Source of the DNA: an uncultured Pseudomonas sp.
GTDB taxonomy: Bacteria; Pseudomonadota; Gammaproteobacteria; Pseudomonadales; Pseudomonadaceae
NCBI GenBank assembly: GCA_946886875.1
Contig: CAMPJN010000041.1
Span: 1-16,268 of the forward strand
Direction: 5' to 3'
DNA: 16,268 nt
In this document: one piece after another, positions 13,208-16,268 of the stretch
How positions within the stretch are numbered: the first letter of the stretch is position 1
How the letters are laid out: the number at the start of each line of letters is the position of its first letter
The notes under the pieces: model-generated
What the model was told of the DNA's origin: nothing
Database searches by the model: none
Seen by the model: only the letters and a program-made list of their open reading frames with translations
Position numbers and translations under genes: made by a program

Positions 13208-15142
13208 TTAGAAGCGATAACCAACGCTCAACTGCACCACTTCCTCGGGCGCCGCATAGAGTCCCTTATTGCCGGGTAGGAAGCTTGAGTAGGAGGCGTA
13301 GCTGTCATAGCGCTTGCCGGTCAGGTTGTTGATCCGCAGTTTGGCGTTGAGCTGTTGATAGTCATAGTTCAGGCCGAGGTTGAACAGGGTATAGCCACCC
13401 TCGCGCGGCAAGGCATGGGCGTCGTCGCTGGCCACATAGCGGGGGCCGGTGTAGTCAGCTTCCAGGACGGTGGTCAGGCCGTCGAGCAGTTGGTAGCCGA
13501 GGCTTATGCCTGCGGTGTGCCGGGCGACCCAGGGCACGTCGTTGCCCTTGAAGCTGCCGGATCGGTACTCGGCATCGGTGAAGCTGTACTGCCCGCTGAG
13601 CGTCAGCCGCTCCGTGAGTTCGCGTTGAGCTTCAAGCAGCAGTCCGTCGCGGCGGGTGTCGTCGAGATTGACGTTGGCGCCGGGGAAGCCGAACGCGACG
13701 TCTGGTCCTGGGGCGGTGCTGTCGAAAGCGATTTCGTCCTGCAGGTCGAGCCGGTAGATGCTGAGTTGATAGCGCTGAATCGCATCCTGCCATTCGATAC
13801 CGGTTTCCCAGGACAGGCCGGTCTGTGGCTTGAGGAAATCGGTTCCGGGGATGGTGTAGCCATTGTCATCGACGTTGGCGAAGCGCAGCACGTCTTCGCG
13901 TTTGATAAACAGGCGTGTCCGCTCATTGGCCTGCCAGCTGAGGCCCAGGCTGGTGCTGTCTTCACGGTCGGTGTGGCTGAGGCCGGTGCTGTGGTTGCGG
14001 TCTTCCGCTTCGCTGGTGCGATAACCCAGAGTCAGGTTGAGGCCATGACCGAGAGGCTGGCTCAGTTGGCTGTACCAATCGCGTTGAGTTTGCCGAAACA
14101 GGATGGCGCCGAAGCCGGAAATCCGCTCGTAGTCGCTGGTTATATGGTCGTGGCCGACCAGCCACTCGCTGCGGCCGAGGGCCGTGTCCCAATGGGCGGT
14201 CAGGCGCGGGCTGAACGTTTCGACGCGGGTATCCTGAGTCAGGGGCTGGGACAGGTAGGCGACCGAATCGCTGTCGCGATAGCTGTAGTCGAAGTTCGCC
14301 GTCCAATGCTCGCTCAGGCTTTGCTGGACGGCGAAACGGTTGACTTCGGTTTTGCTATCGCTGAAGTCCAGTGGCTTTACGGTCGCTTTTCGGTCGGCGC
14401 GGCGTTGCGCCTCGCTGAGTGCGCCGGGCAGGCGCAGCTCATCATCGATGGTCTGGTATTCGTACAGCAGCCAGCCCCCTTGGTGGTCGTAGCGCAGACG
14501 GCTGAACAAATTGCTGTAACTGGCATTGTTGTTGTCGCGATAACCGTCCGAGTGACGGGCTTCGCCGCTGCCATAGAGGCTGAATCCGCCACCCAGATTT
14601 TGATAGAGGTGTCCGCGATAGGCTTCCAGATCGTGACTGCCGCTGCTGGCTTCGAGGTAGCCCTCGTTCTCGCTGGGGCGACGGGTGATGATATTGACCA
14701 CCCCACCGACCGCCTGATCGCCATAAAGCACGCTGCCAGAGCCGCGGATGATTTCGATACGTTCGATATTGCTCAAGGGCACGCTGTTGAGATCGGCCGC
14801 TTCCTGGCTGGGGTTGTTCAGGCGGCGACCGTCCACCAGCACCAGGGTATTGTTCGCCGCATTGGCGCCGAAACCACGCAGACTCAGGGCCACGCGGTTG
14901 CCATCGCCCAAGGTGTCGTGGATCTGCAGGCCTGCCTGGGTGCGCAGTACGTCCACCAGGCTGCTGGCTGCGCTGGCTTCGATCTGTTGACGGTCGATTA
15001 CCGCAACGCTGGCCGGTGCCGGGGTTTGTAACGGTGTGCCGCGGCTGATGACCAGAGGTTGGGCTTGGTAGGGCTCTAGGGGCTGGGCCTGTGCGGCAAG
15101 GGGGACCAGAGCCACAGCCAGGGCAAGAGGGGATAACTTCAT
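13208..15142 (-). CDS. btuB: TonB-dependent outer-membrane receptor, BtuB-like (cobalamin)
   Basis: A 644-residue outer-membrane transporter. The signal peptide is residues 1-19 (KLSPLALAVALVPLAAQA); a TonB-box-like PLVIS is at 29-33; the plug domain runs from about 45 to 155 (ASVAVIDRQQIEASAA, LRGFGANAANNTLVLVDGRRL, IERIEIIRGSGSVLYGDQAVGGVVNIITR); the rest is a beta barrel ending in SVGYRF with the terminal phenylalanine needed for barrel assembly. Cobalamin as substrate is inferred from the B12 riboswitch upstream and the btuF-like neighbour. The start at 15142 follows GAGG by 8 nt and opens the signal peptide; an upstream in-frame ATG at 15190 lies before the SD hairpin. Intact. Confidence 0.93.
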   Translation of the reverse strand: MKLSPLALAVALVPLAAQAQPLEPYQAQPLVISRGTPLQTPAPASVAVIDRQQIEASAASSLVDVLRTQAGLQIHDTLGDGNRVALSLRGFGANAANNTLVLVDGRRLNNPSQEAADLNSVPLSNIERIEIIRGSGSVLYGDQAVGGVVNIITRRPSENEGYLEASSGSHDLEAYRGHLYQNLGGGFSLYGSGEARHSDGYRDNNNASYSNLFSRLRYDHQGGWLLYEYQTIDDELRLPGALSEAQRRADRKATVKPLDFSDSKTEVNRFAVQQSLSEHWTANFDYSYRDSDSVAYLSQPLTQDTRVETFSPRLTAHWDTALGRSEWLVGHDHITSDYERISGFGAILFRQTQRDWYSQLSQPLGHGLNLTLGYRTSEAEDRNHSTGLSHTDREDSTSLGLSWQANERTRLFIKREDVLRFANVDDNGYTIPGTDFLKPQTGLSWETGIEWQDAIQRYQLSIYRLDLQDEIAFDSTAPGPDVAFGFPGANVNLDDTRRDGLLLEAQRELTERLTLSGQYSFTDAEYRSGSFKGNDVPWVARHTAGISLGYQLLDGLTTVLEADYTGPRYVASDDAHALPREGGYTLFNLGLNYDYQQLNAKLRINNLTGKRYDSYASYSSFLPGNKGLYAAPEEVVQLSVGYRF

Positions 15143-15150
15143 CGATAAAT

Positions 15151-15177
15151 CCTCAAAAGACAGAAAAACTTTTGAGG
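15151..15177 (-). promoter_or_regulatory. SD-sequestering hairpin of the btuB leader
   Basis: On the minus strand CCTCAAAAG (15169-15177) pairs perfectly with CTTTTGAGG (15151-15159) around a nine-base loop. The 3' arm ends in GAGG, the btuB Shine-Dalgarno, eight bases before the ATG. Formation of this stem would block translation; it is the natural expression platform for the riboswitch upstream. Confidence 0.7.
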
Positions 15178-15257
15178 AGGGCAGGGACAAGCACCGGGCA
15201 AGGAGGCGTTAGCCAGCGCTTGACGGTGATGCCCTCCGCAACACCAATCAGATTGCG

Positions 15258-15441
15258 CCGAGGCAGGTCTCCGGGCTGCCGACGATCTTTCCCACCTTCC
15301 CAGGCGTACCCAGTGGTCTTCGAGAAAGACTGCGCTTGTGCGCTGTCGGTTACCGTTGCGGGGGCAGCGCAGGTCTTGTGGCTAACAGCCACGCACCTGC
15401 TTCCCTTTTCACGCCAAGCCTTGCGGCTTTAGCGACCTCGG
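15258..15441 (-). ncRNA. Cobalamin riboswitch
   Basis: Minus-strand conserved blocks in order: AAAAGGGAAGCAGGTG, GACCTGCGCTGCCCCCGCAACGGTA, ACCACTGGG, GGGAAGGTGGG, AGCCCGGAGACCTGCC. P1 can be drawn between CCGAGG (15436-15441) and CCTCGG (15258-15263). It senses adenosyl- or related cobalamins and represses btuB when B12 is plentiful. About 80 nt separate it from the SD-masking hairpin. Confidence 0.95.
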
Positions 15442-15444
15442 ACA

Positions 15445-15478
15445 AATAAAACGTCGCGCACCTTAAGCCGGTGTCGCG
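15445..15478 (-). terminator. Probable Rho-independent terminator of dxs
   Basis: On the minus strand CGC-GA-CACC pairs with GGTG-C-GCG around GGCTTAA, followed by ACGTTTTATTT. The stem has one internal mismatch. It starts just after the dxs stop codon and runs to within a few bases of the riboswitch. Confidence 0.45.
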
Positions 15479-15479
15479 G

Positions 15480-16268
15480 CTAAAGCAATGTGCTCTGACG
15501 GCTGACCTGTGGCTCATCGTCGGCGCTCAGGCTGGCAAGGCGCTGGCGCACGGCCGCTTCGATGCCGGCTTCGTCGAGGCCGCATTCGGCGAGCATCTGT
15601 GCCGGTTTGGCGTGTTCGACGTAATAGTCCGGCAGGCCGAGGTGGAGGATCGGTTTGAGGAGCTGTTCATGGGCGAGGAATTCGCTGACGGCGCTGCCGG
15701 CACCGCCCATGATGCTGTTCTCCTCGATGGTCACCAGCAGGTCGTGCCCGGCCGCCAATTCGCGGATCAGGGCTTCGTCGAGGGGTTTGACGAAACGCAT
15801 GTCGACCACCGTGGCATCCAGGGTCTGACCGACCCGCAGCGCTTCACGCAATTGCACGCCGAATACCAGCAGGGCGATGCGGCGGCCTTGGCGGCGCACC
15901 AGCCCCTTGCCGATTTCCAATGGCTGCAGCTGCGCCTCGATCTGCGCGTTCGGGCCGCTGCCGCGCGGGTAACGCACCGCAGCCGGGCCGTCGAACAGGT
16001 GGCCGGTGGTGAGCATGCGACGCAGCTCGTTCTCGTCGCTGGGGGTCATCACCAGCATGCCGGGGATGCAGCGCAGGTAGGAGAGGTCGAAGCTGCCGGC
16101 GTGGGTCGGGCCGTCTTCGCCGACCAGGCCGGCGCGGTCGATGGCGAACAGCACATCCAGGTGCTGTACGGCGACGTCATGAATCAGCTGGTCGTAGGCG
16201 CGCTGGAGAAAGGTCGAATAGATCGCCACCACCGGTTTGACCCCGTCGCAGGCCATGCCGGCCGCCAG
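15480..16268 (-). CDS. dxs: 1-deoxy-D-xylulose-5-phosphate synthase, C-terminal part
   Basis: The last 262 codons of Dxs; the 5' part lies beyond the window's right edge. Dxs joins pyruvate and glyceraldehyde 3-phosphate with thiamine pyrophosphate as cofactor, giving the precursor of isoprenoids and, in bacteria, of thiamine and pyridoxal. Visible: [73 protein letters not shown] and the C-terminal transketolase domain ([16 protein letters not shown]). The catalytic glutamate normally found just before this segment is outside the window. Same strand as btuB but separated by a terminator-like hairpin and riboswitch. Confidence 0.96.
   Translation of the reverse strand: MAAGMACDGVKPVVAIYSTFLQRAYDQLIHDVAVQHLDVLFAIDRAGLVGEDGPTHAGSFDLSYLRCIPGMLVMTPSDENELRRMLTTGHLFDGPAAVRYPRGSGPNAQIEAQLQPLEIGKGLVRRQGRRIALLVFGVQLREALRVGQTLDATVVDMRFVKPLDEALIRELAAGHDLLVTIEENSIMGGAGSAVSEFLAHEQLLKPILHLGLPDYYVEHAKPAQMLAECGLDEAGIEAAVRQRLASLSADDEPQVSRQSTLL

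Noticed and set aside
13355..15031. A 558-codon open frame on the plus strand opposite btuB
   Set aside because: It mirrors btuB codon structure in a GC-rich genome, has no recognisable domain and no SD; btuB on the other strand is unmistakable.
15153..15392. A 79-codon minus-strand frame inside the cobalamin riboswitch
   Set aside because: It consists of aptamer sequence and ends in the SD hairpin; the RNA structure explains the conservation.
1..16268. CRISPR array, tRNA, rRNA, transposase or phage genes
   Set aside because: No regular spaced repeats, no cloverleaf or rRNA blocks, and no such protein motifs were seen on either strand.

Overview
The window is about 16.3 kb of GC-rich chromosome that reads as Pseudomonas (Gammaproteobacteria). 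Gene order (nrdR, ribD, ribE, ribBA-type, ribH, nusB, thiL, pgpA, two small exported-protein genes, ribA, a membrane protein, a B12-binding protein, dxs) matches the riboflavin locus I know from that genus. REP-like GC-rich palindromes and GTG/TTG starts fit too. The species cannot be named from this alone.

Layout. (1) 1-120: an inverted pair of REP-like hairpins. (2) 121-2735, minus strand: four small genes running leftwards, a YbaY-type lipoprotein, a class I methyltransferase, ThpR and the thioredoxin/TPR co-chaperone YbbN (CnoX). (3) Divergent from it, nrdR and ribD form a plus-strand unit; the two start regions share an intergenic zone with overlapping promoter candidates. (4) 4499-4997: an untranslated region of 499 bp with a promoter candidate, an FMN riboswitch, an 80-bp inverted-repeat element, an SD-containing hairpin and a possible 23-codon leader ORF ending on the ribE start codon. 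(5) ribE, ribB(X), ribH, nusB, then a 198-bp palindromic repeat element, then thiL, pgpA, an exported solute-binding-like protein and an exported retropepsin-like protease. (6) ribA with its own promoter candidate, a four-TM protein and a btuF-like gene, all overlapping by 1-4 nt. (7) 12964-13207: REP-like hairpins and a partial repeat of the btuB 3' end. (8) Minus strand: a BtuB-like TonB-dependent receptor behind a cobalamin riboswitch, and the C-terminal part of dxs, cut by the window edge.

Together: RibA, RibB, RibD, RibH and RibE form an essentially complete riboflavin pathway except the phosphatase step; the GTP cyclohydrolase II half of the ribBA-type gene has lost its zinc cysteines, so the separate ribA must supply that activity. 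ThiL makes thiamine pyrophosphate, the cofactor of Dxs. The right end is a B12 uptake patch (outer-membrane receptor plus periplasmic binder) with no BtuCD permease in view.

Most of the window is conserved core genome. The parts that deserve a second look are the non-coding ones: the long ribE leader, the element pressed against the thiL start, the SD-masking hairpin before btuB, and the stranded btuB tail. I did not find a defence system, CRISPR array, tRNA, rRNA, insertion sequence with transposase, or prophage.
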